DNA of 63,936 nucleotides from Sphingobium terrigena (GCF_003591655.1 NZ_QVRA01000023.1:1-63936); one strand, 5' to 3'. Counted from the stretch's first letter, positions 53,042 through 61,699 are shown. Made by a program: numbers and translations. The notes: generated by a model not told the origin, from the sequence alone.

Positions 53042-53257
53042 TCAAAAGTCTTCTTCGCCCTGATGATAGCCATGCCCTGTCGCGCGCAATTCCGCCCGGT
53101 CGCGATCTGCGCGCACACGCGCGGTCGCGATCATCGTCCGTTCTTTTTCGGATGGGGGAGCGTTTGATGCCGGCGCGGCCTGCTCATAGACGCCGCCCGT
53201 CGCTGCTGGCCATTGATCCGCTTCCGGTTCCTGGCCTTTTCTCTTTTCTTCCACCAT
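53042..53257 (-). CDS. 71-residue disordered protein under EcfG control
   Basis: Starts at ATG 53257, behind TAGGAGAGCAC, and its start is 25 bases from the EcfG -10. The sequence is mostly hydrophilic (EEKRKGQEPEADQWPAATGG) and ends with RATGHGYHQGEEDF. No fold is recognised. It is 52 bases before the Mfd-like start, so they are probably one operon. Confidence 0.6.
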   Translation of the reverse strand: MVEEKRKGQEPEADQWPAATGGVYEQAAPASNAPPSEKERTMIATARVRADRDRAELRATGHGYHQGEEDF

Positions 53258-53281
53258 GTGCTCTCCTACAGGTGGGCAGCT

Positions 53282-53307
53282 AACGGCGCGATGATGTCGC
53301 GGGTTCC
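53282..53307 (-). promoter_or_regulatory. EcfG-type promoter for the 71-residue/Mfd operon
   Basis: On the minus strand GGAAC, 17 bases, CGTT: a full match to GGAAC-N16/17-CGTT. It is 25 bases before the ATG at 53257. Confidence 0.8.
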
Positions 53308-53375
53308 GCCAACGGCAAAAGTCCGGTTCAAAAATGAAAAGCCGCAAGACGCGCGCTGAGGCGGCCGCTTAAGGA

Positions 53376-56213
53376 TCAGATTGGCCGGTTGCTGCTCGGC
53401 TGCTTTTTTTGGCCATATCTGTCACCTTCGTCGATCATCTCACGAACCTTGCCGACGATGTCCTCAATTCCGAAGGGTTTGGTGATCACGTGCATATCAT
53501 GCTCCAGCAGTCCGTTGCCGATGACGGCATTTTCCGCATAGCCAGTGATGAACAAAATCTTGAGTTTGGGGCGTCCCACTCGGCCGGCGTCTGCGACCTG
53601 ACGGCCATTCATTCCGCCGGGCAACCCCACATCCGTGATGAGAAGGTCGATGCGCAGATCAGATTCAAGCACCTTTAGACCGCTGGGACCATCCGCAGCT
53701 TCAATGACGTGATATCCCCCGTCAGTAAGGACATCGACGATGAGCGAGCGAACGGAGGCCTCGTCATCAATGACCAGCACGGTCTCCCCATGCCCCCCAG
53801 CATCAAGCTGCGTCGGTCGCAACTCCTGCTCCATCTCAGTTACCGGTCCCATATGCCTTGGAAGGTAGAGGCACATGGTCGTGCCTGCGCCGACCTCCGA
53901 ATAAATCCTTACCTGCCCTCCCGATTGCCGCACGAAGCCATAGATCATTGAGAGACCAAGACCGGTGCCTTCGCCCAGCGGCTTGGTCGTGAAGAACGGA
54001 TCAAAAGCGCGGGTGATCACGTCGGGCGTCATGCCCGTTCCGGTGTCGCTCACGCATAGCGACACATATTGACCAGGGGGTAGCTCGCGCTCGCGGGCCA
54101 TGCGGTTGTCTAGCCACTTATTGGCTGTTTCGATCGTCAAGCGTCCGCCATCCGGCATCGCGTCTCGCGCATTGATGCAAAGGTTCAAAAGCGCATTTTC
54201 AAGCTGGTAGCGATCAACCAACGTCATCCACAAACCGCCCGATCCAACCACTTCGATCTCTATGGAGGGCCCGACGGTCCTGCGTATGAGGTCTTCCAAG
54301 CCAGAAACTAGCCGGTTTATATTGACGGCTGTGGGATCCAATGTCTGTCGCCGGGAAAAGGCAAGCAGTCGCTGCGTCAACGCGGCAGCCCGCTTTGCCG
54401 CGCCCTGCGCGGTTTCGAGATGGCGACCGATCGCCTCTAGGCGACCCTGGGAAATGCGCAGTTCCAGCAATTCCAGGTTGCCAAGAACCCCTGCCAGCAG
54501 ATTGTTGAAATCGTGGGCGATGCCACCGGTCAACTGCCCTACAGCCTCCATCTTCTGGCTTTGGCGCAAAGCCTCCTCTGTGGCGATAAGGGCATCGGCC
54601 GCTTCGGTCTCCGCGGTGATATCGCGGCCGAATAGATAGAGCATCCCGGCTTCTGGAACGGTGGTCCAGGCGAAGTGTCGGTGGCTGCCATCCTTTGCGC
54701 GAAAGACGCTTTGTGACTCGACGACAGCAGCGTTGGATTCGGAGAGTCTCGCCAACCGCTGCTGCGCGGCTTCTTGCTCCTGCGCTACAAACTCCAAAAT
54801 ATTGCGGCCGACCGTATCAGCTTCGCTCCACCCCAGCGTCTTCGTCCAGGATGGATTGACGGCATTGATAATGCCTTTGGTCGTCGCCACCACTTTGACG
54901 ATCGGAGAGAGCGCCCAAATCCGCTCCCGGTCGCGAGCGAGTTGGCGCTCCCGGGTTATATCGCGCGCCACGGCGTGGATGCGGCCCGCGTCCGGCACAG
55001 CGTTCCAGTCGAGCAATCGATAGCTGCCGTCCTGGCAGCGATAGCGGTTCTCGAACAAAAGGGTCGTAACGCCCTGAGCCAGCTTTTCGACTTCCTTGGC
55101 TGTGGCAGATAAATCGTCGGGATGGACGAAATCGGCCAGGACCTGTCCAACCATCTCATCCTCTTGCCACCCCAGGAGCCGCGTCGCGGATGGGTTCACC
55201 AAGCGAATGACGCCATCAAAGTCGCAAACCAGCATCAGGTCCTGACTAAGCGACCACAGCCGATCGCGGTCCCGTCGCTGGGCGGATACGGCATCGATGG
55301 TGGCAAGCGCCCCCGCTATCTGCGCGGCCATAAGGTTGGCGAAATCACGAGTTGCTTCGTCGAGCAGGCGGTAGGGATTCAATCCCAGGACAAGTGCACC
55401 GACGGCTTGCGCTTCGCCGGGCTGCTCGACAGCTACGATCAACGCATCACGCGGCGGCATCTCCCACGGTCCGGTCGGCAACCTCGAAAAAGCGCCACCC
55501 AGCGCTTCCACGGCCTGTTTTTCGCCTCTTTGAATCGCAGCAACTGGCCAACCCGTAGCATCTCCAGTGCCGGGATCAAGGCTTTCAGGCAGGTCGAACA
55601 GTTGTAGGTTCGCGAACGGAAAGTCCCGGCTCTCGCTGCCAAAATGGCCTTGCACTGCGTCGATCACGTCAGACCGACTTTTCGATCGGAGCAACGCGGC
55701 GGCCAGATCATTCAATTGCTTGATGCGCCGTTCGCTGATGACCCTGTCGGTCTCCTCGCGAACGACGCACATCAGGCCTTCGACAGCGCCGCCGCTACCC
55801 ATCACAGGACTGTAAGAAAATGTGTGATACGTCTCTTCGGGATAGCCGTTGCGTTCGAGGAGCAGAAGCAACTGTTCGTCCCAGGTCGCAACGCCATCTC
55901 GCATGACCGAGACGATGCGATCCTTGACGTCTTCAAAGACCTCCTTCCATACCTGTGACATGGGCCGACCCAGCGCTGTGGGATGTTTGGACCCTAAGGT
56001 GGGAATATAGGCGTCATTGTAGAAGAAGTTGAGGTCTTCTCCCCAGCCAAGCCACATCTCAAACCGAGACAGGAGCATGAGCCGTAGCGACGCCTTGAGT
56101 TCTTCGGGCCATCGATCAGGCGGACCTAAGTTCGATGCCTTCCAATCATGCGCTCGCATGATAGCACTCATTTGGGAATCGCCAGGGAAAACGTCAGGCC
56201 AGTCGTTTGTCAC
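53376..56213 (-). CDS. Hybrid histidine kinase with PAS and GAF domains and a receiver
   Basis: A 945-residue signalling protein starting at GTG 56213 (the ATG two bases before it runs into TGA). Domains in order: PAS-like (40-160), GAF-like (165-315), PAS (320-430), PAS (435-545), HisKA with phospho-acceptor H567 in GGIAHDFNNLLAG, HATPase with LLNLCINARDAMPDGG (about 678) and GEGTGLGLSMIYGF, and a receiver with D861 in LLITDVGLPGG. No membrane segment is visible, so it is cytoplasmic. The receiver follows the kinase and could feed a phosphorelay. No partner gene lies next to it. Confidence 0.92.
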   Translation of the reverse strand: MTNDWPDVFPGDSQMSAIMRAHDWKASNLGPPDRWPEELKASLRLMLLSRFEMWLGWGEDLNFFYNDAYIPTLGSKHPTALGRPMSQVWKEVFEDVKDRIVSVMRDGVATWDEQLLLLLERNGYPEETYHTFSYSPVMGSGGAVEGLMCVVREETDRVISERRIKQLNDLAAALLRSKSRSDVIDAVQGHFGSESRDFPFANLQLFDLPESLDPGTGDATGWPVAAIQRGEKQAVEALGGAFSRLPTGPWEMPPRDALIVAVEQPGEAQAVGALVLGLNPYRLLDEATRDFANLMAAQIAGALATIDAVSAQRRDRDRLWSLSQDLMLVCDFDGVIRLVNPSATRLLGWQEDEMVGQVLADFVHPDDLSATAKEVEKLAQGVTTLLFENRYRCQDGSYRLLDWNAVPDAGRIHAVARDITRERQLARDRERIWALSPIVKVVATTKGIINAVNPSWTKTLGWSEADTVGRNILEFVAQEQEAAQQRLARLSESNAAVVESQSVFRAKDGSHRHFAWTTVPEAGMLYLFGRDITAETEAADALIATEEALRQSQKMEAVGQLTGGIAHDFNNLLAGVLGNLELLELRISQGRLEAIGRHLETAQGAAKRAAALTQRLLAFSRRQTLDPTAVNINRLVSGLEDLIRRTVGPSIEIEVVGSGGLWMTLVDRYQLENALLNLCINARDAMPDGGRLTIETANKWLDNRMARERELPPGQYVSLCVSDTGTGMTPDVITRAFDPFFTTKPLGEGTGLGLSMIYGFVRQSGGQVRIYSEVGAGTTMCLYLPRHMGPVTEMEQELRPTQLDAGGHGETVLVIDDEASVRSLIVDVLTDGGYHVIEAADGPSGLKVLESDLRIDLLITDVGLPGGMNGRQVADAGRVGRPKLKILFITGYAENAVIGNGLLEHDMHVITKPFGIEDIVGKVREMIDEGDRYGQKKQPSSNRPI

Positions 56214-56240
56214 ATCCCCCCCTTAAAACCGTTTGGTCAG

Positions 56241-56266
56241 CATTACGGCGAAGCCGTAATGTTTTT
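56241..56266 (+). terminator. Perfect hairpin with T5 (plus strand) in the kinase leader
   Basis: CATTACGGC-gaa-GCCGTAATG-TTTTT: a 9-bp stem, 3-base loop and T run as in an intrinsic terminator for plus-strand transcripts. No plus-strand gene ends nearby, so it may end antisense transcripts or form a leader hairpin of the kinase gene, 28 bases before its GTG. Confidence 0.6.
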
Positions 56267-56407
56267 AATAGCCCTCGGTTCCGTCGCAGCGTTTGCGCTG
56301 TGACTCAGGGCGGTAAGGACAGGCTTGCCCAAAACAGCGGTCTTTCTCCAGATCATCTCGGAAAATTTAATCTAAAATCCCAGCGTGTCACGTTCCAATC
56401 AATCAAG

Positions 56408-56433
56408 GGAACACTGGACTAACTCGGCTCGTT
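56408..56433 (+). promoter_or_regulatory. EcfG-type promoter for the CsbD-like gene
   Basis: GGAAC, 17 bases, CGTT followed by ATAAAT: an exact consensus match, 30 bases before the ATG at 56463. Confidence 0.85.
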
Positions 56434-56462
56434 ATAAATGCAGTGTCATATAGGAGAGACTG

Positions 56463-56642
56463 ATGAGCATCGAAGGAAAAGCAAAAGAAGCAGCCGGCTA
56501 CGTCAAGGAAGAGGCGTTCGAGCATGGCAAGTCCGCCGAAAGCCAGAAGAAGGCACAGGAAGGGCGCGATCTGCGCAATGAAGGACGCGTGGAAGATGGC
56601 AAAGCGCCCAAGACTTCTGAGCCAGGCACCGGCGCAAAGTAA
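56463..56642 (+). CDS. CsbD-like stress protein (59 residues)
   Basis: A 59-residue hydrophilic protein starting at ATG 56463 behind TAGGAGAGACTG. The sequence has Lys/Glu/Ala/Gly-rich repeats (EGKAKEAAGYVKEEAFEHG, QKKAQEGRDLRNEGRVEDG). The repeated G-K-A-K-E-A-A-G pattern is typical of CsbD-like proteins, which accumulate in general stress. A perfect EcfG promoter precedes it and a terminator follows, so it is a monocistronic stress gene. Confidence 0.8.
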   Translation: MSIEGKAKEAAGYVKEEAFEHGKSAESQKKAQEGRDLRNEGRVEDGKAPKTSEPGTGAK

Positions 56643-56665
56643 TATTTGATTTCTGCCGAACAATA

Positions 56666-56690
56666 CGCCGCCCTTCACAGGGCGGCGTTT
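56666..56690 (+). terminator. Rho-independent terminator after the CsbD-like gene
   Basis: CGCCGCCCT-tcac-AGGGCGGCG-TTTT: a perfect 9-bp stem, 4-base loop and T run starting 24 bases after the stop. Confidence 0.92.
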
Positions 56691-56700
56691 TCGTTTTCCC

Positions 56701-57201
56701 TTACTTTAGCGGAGTGTAACGGCAGGCAAATTTCGGTGGTCGCGCCGTTTCGGTGGCTACCAAGTGGATGTGAAGTTTTTCGCCAATGACCTCATGAAGA
56801 GCAAACGCCTTTTCAGCCTCGTATAGATCGTCGCGATGGCCTTCCTTCCACGCAGGGAGGGTAGCCATCGCGCGTGCCTTGGCCTGGGTCACATTCTCAG
56901 CGACAACGAACATGTTGCGATGCTGTTCGGCGAAGTCAGCCGGATCGTAACCACCCAGATTTACGAAAAACAGTCGTTCGCGCCCCTTATATGGCTCCGG
57001 CCGCAGCTGAACGTCATAACCGTCCGCATGGTCGATCTCTGCCCAGCAGTCGATATGGAGCGTGCCGGGCGCGCCCCACCACTGACGGCGAAGCGCATCA
57101 TGCGTCGCCTTCAAGGATGGTGCCACTATGAACCGTACATCATGAATTTCTATGTGAGCCGCAGGATGCTCACCTCCAATGTAGATCGCAAACAGCTTCA
57201 T
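56701..57201 (-). CDS. DUF1543 family protein
   Basis: A 166-residue protein starting at ATG 57201, in an ATGA overlap with the FAD-binding gene upstream. It shows the DUF1543 pattern MKLFAIYIGGEHPAAHIEIH and HDVRFIVAPSLKATHDALRR. The function is unknown. It is the second gene of a two-gene operon and is convergent with the CsbD-like gene. Confidence 0.75.
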   Translation of the reverse strand: MKLFAIYIGGEHPAAHIEIHDVRFIVAPSLKATHDALRRQWWGAPGTLHIDCWAEIDHADGYDVQLRPEPYKGRERLFFVNLGGYDPADFAEQHRNMFVVAENVTQAKARAMATLPAWKEGHRDDLYEAEKAFALHEVIGEKLHIHLVATETARPPKFACRYTPLK

Positions 57202-58844
57202 GCCGCGTCAGCCTGCATGGGTACTGCGATCATGCGCGCGAGGTCCTGGCCCACGATGCCGCCCATCTCATGCGAACTGGTGATCCCTTGTACAAATGGA
57301 TGACGTCCCAGGATGAAGGGAAGGCTCAGACAATATACTCGGCGCGCACGCGGATCGGGCGATGCCGGGTGGAAAGCCTCATCCACCGAGATACCTTTGG
57401 TCGCGCCCTCGTCTGCATCTTGTGCGTCCATAACGATGCCTTGTTCAAGAAGCGTAGGGAATGGGAAATCGTCGGCTTCAAGCGGGCGTTGGCCCGTTGC
57501 ATCGATGAACACATTATAGTGGCGCCGCTTGCCGTTGATGACGACATTGACGCCGCGTTCTGCGCCGTGCGTTTCCACGCGATAATCGTTTCCAAGGGCG
57601 ATCACATCAAGGTGGCCGGCTCGATGAAGAGCTAGGAGCCGCTGTATGGAGAGATGGGGAACGCTCGCATATTCGTCGACGAAGGCAGGCTTTAAATGCT
57701 TGCCGAACGATTCCAGCGCGCCTTCGTCAAGATGCGGGATAATCAGCGCCAGCACCTCGTGCATCCGCAGGATCGCGTAGCGCCAGGGCACGGTGATTTC
57801 TTGGTCGAAATTTGCCTGCGCCTCCCGCAGATTCGTGGCGGCCCATTCAAACGGATCAGCGTCCGCGCGGTCGGCGAAGAAGCGCTCCGCGAAATCTTCC
57901 AAAGCCAGATCGGCCAACCTGACATGATCGGCATATGCAGGATCGGTGTGCGCCAGTTCCTTCTTGAAGAGCGCATAGGCCTGCTCAAGAAGATCCTTTG
58001 GCTGAGCCTCGATCAGCGTTCCGATCGCCTCATGCGTACAAAAGGCTAGCGGCTCATAGGGTATCGGATGGTAGAAATCGGCTTCAGGCAGCAGCCCCTT
58101 GCGCGACATCATCGTCAACGCAAGTCCTTCCGATCCCGCCCCAATCCGATATTCAACACTGCCATCCGGACCGTCAATGAATGCGCCATGCGCGGTGGCC
58201 AGAGCGACGACTGCGTCGATCGCCGTCAGAGAGCTCCCGCGAATGCCAACATTGACGGCGTTGATCCGTTTGAGCGCGGAAGCTGGCCAGGGGCTGAGAA
58301 AATAGCCAGGCCGCGCCTCGGGTTCCTCCGGCCACTGATGGCCAGTCGCCATGACGACGAAGTTGAAACGATTGTCGGCTATGTCCTCGCCCTCCCCTTC
58401 AATATCCAGCTGAACACCGTTGCCCTGGACAGACATGTCGAGAACGCGGTGGCCGGTTCGAATATCGACGATGAACCCTTTCTCACGCGCGTCGCCCACA
58501 AGCATGTCGAACTGGTCGAGGAAGTATCGCCCCAGGGCAACACGCGGGTAGAAAGCGCGGTCATCAACATCCTTGGGATCGATTCCCAAACTTATGAGCC
58601 GCTTGCGGCTTTGACGTTTGAGCCAGGAAAGAAGCGTCTCGCACAGTGGCGGGATTTCAACGCTCGCAATGTTCGAGAGCATGGCCGGATCGTTCCACCC
58701 CGGCCGATACGGCGTTCCGAGACCGGCGCGCGCCTGTTGCTCGAAGATGGTGATCCTTGCAGGGCAGGCTGCCTGCTCGACAAACGCCTTGAGCGTATAA
58801 AGTGTGGTCGGTCCGGCACCGACGAAGGCAATAGATGCGGTCAT
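57198..58844 (-). CDS. FAD/NAD(P)-binding protein (PF13454-like)
   Basis: A 548-residue protein starting at ATG 58844. The N-terminal dinucleotide-binding motif is IAFVGAGPTTLYTL, followed by ARAGLGTPYRPG and WNDPAMLSNIASVEI, as in the NAD_binding_9 family. A second Rossmann-like region has NVGIRGSSLTAIDAVVALA, and IDATGQRPLE is the FAD-contacting end. It is probably a flavin-dependent oxidoreductase or monooxygenase. Substrate unknown. Confidence 0.85.
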   Translation of the reverse strand: MTASIAFVGAGPTTLYTLKAFVEQAACPARITIFEQQARAGLGTPYRPGWNDPAMLSNIASVEIPPLCETLLSWLKRQSRKRLISLGIDPKDVDDRAFYPRVALGRYFLDQFDMLVGDAREKGFIVDIRTGHRVLDMSVQGNGVQLDIEGEGEDIADNRFNFVVMATGHQWPEEPEARPGYFLSPWPASALKRINAVNVGIRGSSLTAIDAVVALATAHGAFIDGPDGSVEYRIGAGSEGLALTMMSRKGLLPEADFYHPIPYEPLAFCTHEAIGTLIEAQPKDLLEQAYALFKKELAHTDPAYADHVRLADLALEDFAERFFADRADADPFEWAATNLREAQANFDQEITVPWRYAILRMHEVLALIIPHLDEGALESFGKHLKPAFVDEYASVPHLSIQRLLALHRAGHLDVIALGNDYRVETHGAERGVNVVINGKRRHYNVFIDATGQRPLEADDFPFPTLLEQGIVMDAQDADEGATKGISVDEAFHPASPDPRARRVYCLSLPFILGRHPFVQGITSSHEMGGIVGQDLARMIAVPMQADAA

Positions 58845-58952
58845 TCGGCAAAGAATGCTTAGGGGCCGGAGTGGTGCCATCCCGACGCACGCCACATCAA
58901 AAAATCACCTGCGCGATTGCCTTGCGCGTCAAGCCTCCCAATCTAAGCGTAG

Positions 58953-59546
58953 ATGGCCAGCCTGTTTCCCGACCTGTTCGAGCCCCCGAAAATCCCGGGC
59001 CTTTCCTATCGTGACGACCTCATCTCGCGCGAAGAAGAATTGAGGTTGATCGCCGGGATCGACACGACTGCGCTTGAACCATTTCGCTTTCAGGGCTGGC
59101 TCGGCAAGCGCCTGACCAGTTCCTTCGGCTGGCGCTATGATTTCGAACACGCACGCTTTGGACCGACGGATCCCATGCCTGATTGGCTACTGACGGCGCG
59201 CGACAAGGCCGCAGCCTTTGCTGGCCTTGATTCCGCCAACCTCGCCCAGGCACTCCTGATTCGATATGATCCTGGCGCAGGCATCGGCTGGCACCGCGAT
59301 CGCCCGGTCTTCGACCATGTTGTTGGTATTTCGCTGGGCGTGTCTGCCCCCTTGCGTTTTCGGCGGCGCAAGCCCGACGGGTTCGATCGCATCACCGTTC
59401 CGCTTGCGCCGCGCTCGGTCTATCATCTTGAAGGCGAAGCGCGGTACCAATGGGAACATAGCATAGCCGAAATGGACGAGACCCGCTGGTCGATCACCTT
59501 CCGCACGCTTTGTGAGAAAGTGGTGAACCAAAATAGACTCGGATAG
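58953..59546 (+). CDS. AlkB-like 2-oxoglutarate/Fe(II) dioxygenase
   Basis: A 197-residue AlkB-family repair enzyme, expected to remove alkyl groups from DNA or RNA by oxidation. The metal ligands are H114 and D116 in GWHRDRPVF and H169 in WEHSIAE, and the 2-oxoglutarate-binding arginines R178 and R184 in RWSITFRTL. The length is close to that of AlkB. It lies among the other repair genes and is divergent from the FAD-binding gene. Confidence 0.9.
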   Translation: MASLFPDLFEPPKIPGLSYRDDLISREEELRLIAGIDTTALEPFRFQGWLGKRLTSSFGWRYDFEHARFGPTDPMPDWLLTARDKAAAFAGLDSANLAQALLIRYDPGAGIGWHRDRPVFDHVVGISLGVSAPLRFRRRKPDGFDRITVPLAPRSVYHLEGEARYQWEHSIAEMDETRWSITFRTLCEKVVNQNRLG

Positions 59547-59556
59547 CGGCAAGCCT

Positions 59557-59748
59557 TCAATGCGCCATGGCGCTCGCATCGAGAAGCTGGTCCAGCCGCG
59601 TCGCAATGTCGAGCCATCGCACCACGCCTGCCTGATCGCCCGCCAGCGCCAGCGTTCTTACCCTTTCTGCAATGAAGTCGCCGGCGTTCGCGCCATGCTC
59701 CCGCTCGACCGCCAGCGCTTCAGCCCAACGTTCAAGATCGGCCCTCAC
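59557..59748 (-). CDS. 63-residue helical protein coupled to the SRAP gene
   Basis: Starts at GTG 59748, overlapping the SRAP gene stop by four bases (GTGA). Short helical sequence: LERWAEALAVEREHGANAGD and RVRTLALAGDQAGVVRWLDI. No family recognised. The coupling to the SRAP gene suggests a function connected to it. Confidence 0.6.
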   Translation of the reverse strand: MRADLERWAEALAVEREHGANAGDFIAERVRTLALAGDQAGVVRWLDIATRLDQLLDASAMAH

Positions 59749-60395
59749 AGCAGCGACGGCGCAGATGCTGCTGCCCGCAGCTTGTTCCAGGGATCGCTGG
59801 TGCGCGTCATCTCGATCACATCGTCGGGGAAGCAGCGATCCTGGAAAGCGATTGCCTCGTCGAACGATCCGCCGAGCCAGCGGTCATATTCATCCTCATG
59901 CAAGAGCACAGGCATGCGATCATGCACCGGGCGGATCGCTTCGTTGCAATCGGTCATGACGCCTGAATAGACCGCGCCCCATTCCTGACTTTCTCGCCAA
60001 AGTCCGGCCCAGGCAAAGACCGGTCGATCCTTCAGATGGAACCAGGTGCGGGTCTTGCTCCCCTTCTTGCCCTCCGCTTCTGCAAAGGCAGTCAGCGGGA
60101 TGAGGCAACGCCATTGGGGCTTTCGCGCGAGGCCGACCCACATGGGTTTGCGCAGGTCTGCGATATTATTGACAGGCTTGGGCTTGGATCCCGGCTTCAT
60201 GCCGCGCAGGACCAGCGGAAAACCCCAGACCATGGATTGAAGGACGCGCTTTCCTTCTGCCTCGCGCACCACCATGCCGGGATAACCGGGATAGACTTCG
60301 TCCGGCACATTCATGGCGGCGATGTCGGGCGCCTCGACGCCGAAATGCGCCGCCACCTCGGCTGCGCTTAGTCGCTCGGTATAAAGATTACACAT
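59745..60395 (-). CDS. SOS-response-associated peptidase (SRAP), active form
   Basis: A 216-residue SRAP (HMCES/YedK) protein that forms a thiazolidine link to abasic sites in single-stranded DNA. Catalytic Cys2 is present after Met (MCNLYTERL); VNNIADLRKP supplies the Asn, LTAFAEAEG the Glu and HDRMPVLL the His. It is 49 bases after the SRAP-like gene at 60445 and probably shares its LexA-controlled promoter. Confidence 0.92.
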   Translation of the reverse strand: MCNLYTERLSAAEVAAHFGVEAPDIAAMNVPDEVYPGYPGMVVREAEGKRVLQSMVWGFPLVLRGMKPGSKPKPVNNIADLRKPMWVGLARKPQWRCLIPLTAFAEAEGKKGSKTRTWFHLKDRPVFAWAGLWRESQEWGAVYSGVMTDCNEAIRPVHDRMPVLLHEDEYDRWLGGSFDEAIAFQDRCFPDDVIEMTRTSDPWNKLRAAASAPSLL

Positions 60396-60444
60396 CGTCG
60401 CACCTGCCTAGTCGCGCCGCCCGACTGCAAGTGTTGCGCGGCGT

Positions 60445-61107
60445 TCAGAGCAAGGCAAGCTGCGGCTGGGCTTTCGCCGGCAATTTTCCGCTGCGCCAGA
60501 GATCTTCTGTCTGCTCGACGACCATGCGCTCAGCAGCAAAGGGCGCGCGATGCTGGAATCCGATGACGTCCCTGATGCCGCCGTGCAGCCATGCGTCATA
60601 GTCATGCGGATCAAGAAGAACCGGCATCCTGTCATTGGTCGGCATGACAGCGGCGTTCGCCACCATTGTCATGCCCGCATAGACAGGGCCGTAATCAGGC
60701 AGGTTCCGGCAGAAGCCGGCCCAGGCCATGACGGGCGCATGTTTGACCGAGAACCAGGTCCTCGTCTTATGCCCGGGCGCGCCGTCTGGATTGGCGAAAT
60801 GGGTCAGGACGATAAGGCAGCGATAGCGCGGGTCCACGACCATATGCTCCCACATGGGATTGGTGAGATCGGCAACCAGCCCCAGCCGCTGAGGATCGTC
60901 GCCATGTTCGCGCATCTCGCGGGTCAGGCGCGGGAAGCCCCACCCCATCGACCGTAACAGCCGACGTCCCCGGCTTTCAAAGACGACGAGCCCGTCAGCG
61001 CCCTCGGTGGTTTCACGAGCAAAATGGACAGGCCCTTGCGGCAGCGCCGCACCGAAATGCATGGCGACTTCGCCGACACTCGCCAGGGTCGTATGCAATC
61101 TGGACAT
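60445..61107 (-). CDS. SRAP-like protein with all catalytic residues replaced
   Basis: A 220-residue SRAP-family paralogue. It keeps the fold (LLRSMGWGFPRLTREM, KTRTWFSVKHAPVMAWAGF, NDRMPVLLDPHDYDAWLHGG), but each residue of the active site is altered: Cys2 is Ser (MSRLHTTL), the Asn position reads GLVADL, the Glu position LTHFANPDG has Asn, and HDRMPV is NDRMPV. It cannot form the Cys-DNA crosslink. It may bind abasic DNA without reacting or regulate the active SRAP. A LexA box lies 41 bases upstream. Confidence 0.88.
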   Translation of the reverse strand: MSRLHTTLASVGEVAMHFGAALPQGPVHFARETTEGADGLVVFESRGRRLLRSMGWGFPRLTREMREHGDDPQRLGLVADLTNPMWEHMVVDPRYRCLIVLTHFANPDGAPGHKTRTWFSVKHAPVMAWAGFCRNLPDYGPVYAGMTMVANAAVMPTNDRMPVLLDPHDYDAWLHGGIRDVIGFQHRAPFAAERMVVEQTEDLWRSGKLPAKAQPQLALL

Positions 61108-61147
61108 CGACCGCTTCTAGGGAGACTCGAAAGACATCCGATGATTG

Positions 61148-61162
61148 GAACATAAAGCGAAC
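61148..61162 (-). promoter_or_regulatory. Alphaproteobacterial LexA (SOS) box
   Basis: GAAC-ataaagc-GAAC on the plus strand, GTTC-N7-GTTC on the minus strand, is an exact match to the alphaproteobacterial LexA operator. It is 41 bases before the SRAP-like start at 61107 and should control the SRAP operon. Confidence 0.85.
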
Positions 61163-61221
61163 AATATTGTCAACCGGCGATAGCCGGGAAGCGCCTTGGA
61201 CGGACGTTTCCCGGCGAAATT

Positions 61222-61497
61222 TCAGCCGTTCAGTTTATCCTTTATCGCCTTGGCGGGCGTGAAGCCCAGCTTCTTGGCAGCTGCGATCTGGATAGTGGCG
61301 CCAGTCGACGGGTTGCGACCTTCGCGCGCTGGCGTGTCCTTGACCTTGAACTTGCCAAAGCCATTGAGGGCAATTTCTTCGCCCGCTGCTGTAGCATCAG
61401 CGATTGCGGCGAAGACCGCATCGACCAGCTTGCGGGCATCCGCCTTCGAAAGGCCGTTGTCGCCGGCGATCTTCTCCGCGAGATCTGTATTGTTCAT
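61222..61497 (-). CDS. HU-family DNA-binding protein (copy 2)
   Basis: A 91-residue HU protein with LSKADARKLVDAVFAAIADA, GFGKFKVKD and AREGRNPSTGATIQI. It is similar to copy 1 (38364-38639) along the whole length, differing mainly in the first 20 residues and a few positions after. Together they could form a heterodimer. It is divergent from the thioredoxin gene. Confidence 0.95.
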   Translation of the reverse strand: MNNTDLAEKIAGDNGLSKADARKLVDAVFAAIADATAAGEEIALNGFGKFKVKDTPAREGRNPSTGATIQIAAAKKLGFTPAKAIKDKLNG

Positions 61498-61699
61498 GGG
61501 CTATATCCTGTGTCGTTGGACGGCGGGCATAGACGAGGGCGCAAGCCAACGTCCAGCCAAGACGCTATCGCTTTTTGGCAGTCTATTGGCTTCATCGTCC
61601 TCCCAGGCCGTGCTTGCCTTTGCGGGGCCTGACATTCGGGATGCCCGATCCCATCTATGGCATCTATGCCATCCAAGACGACGCATGATGGAGACCAGA

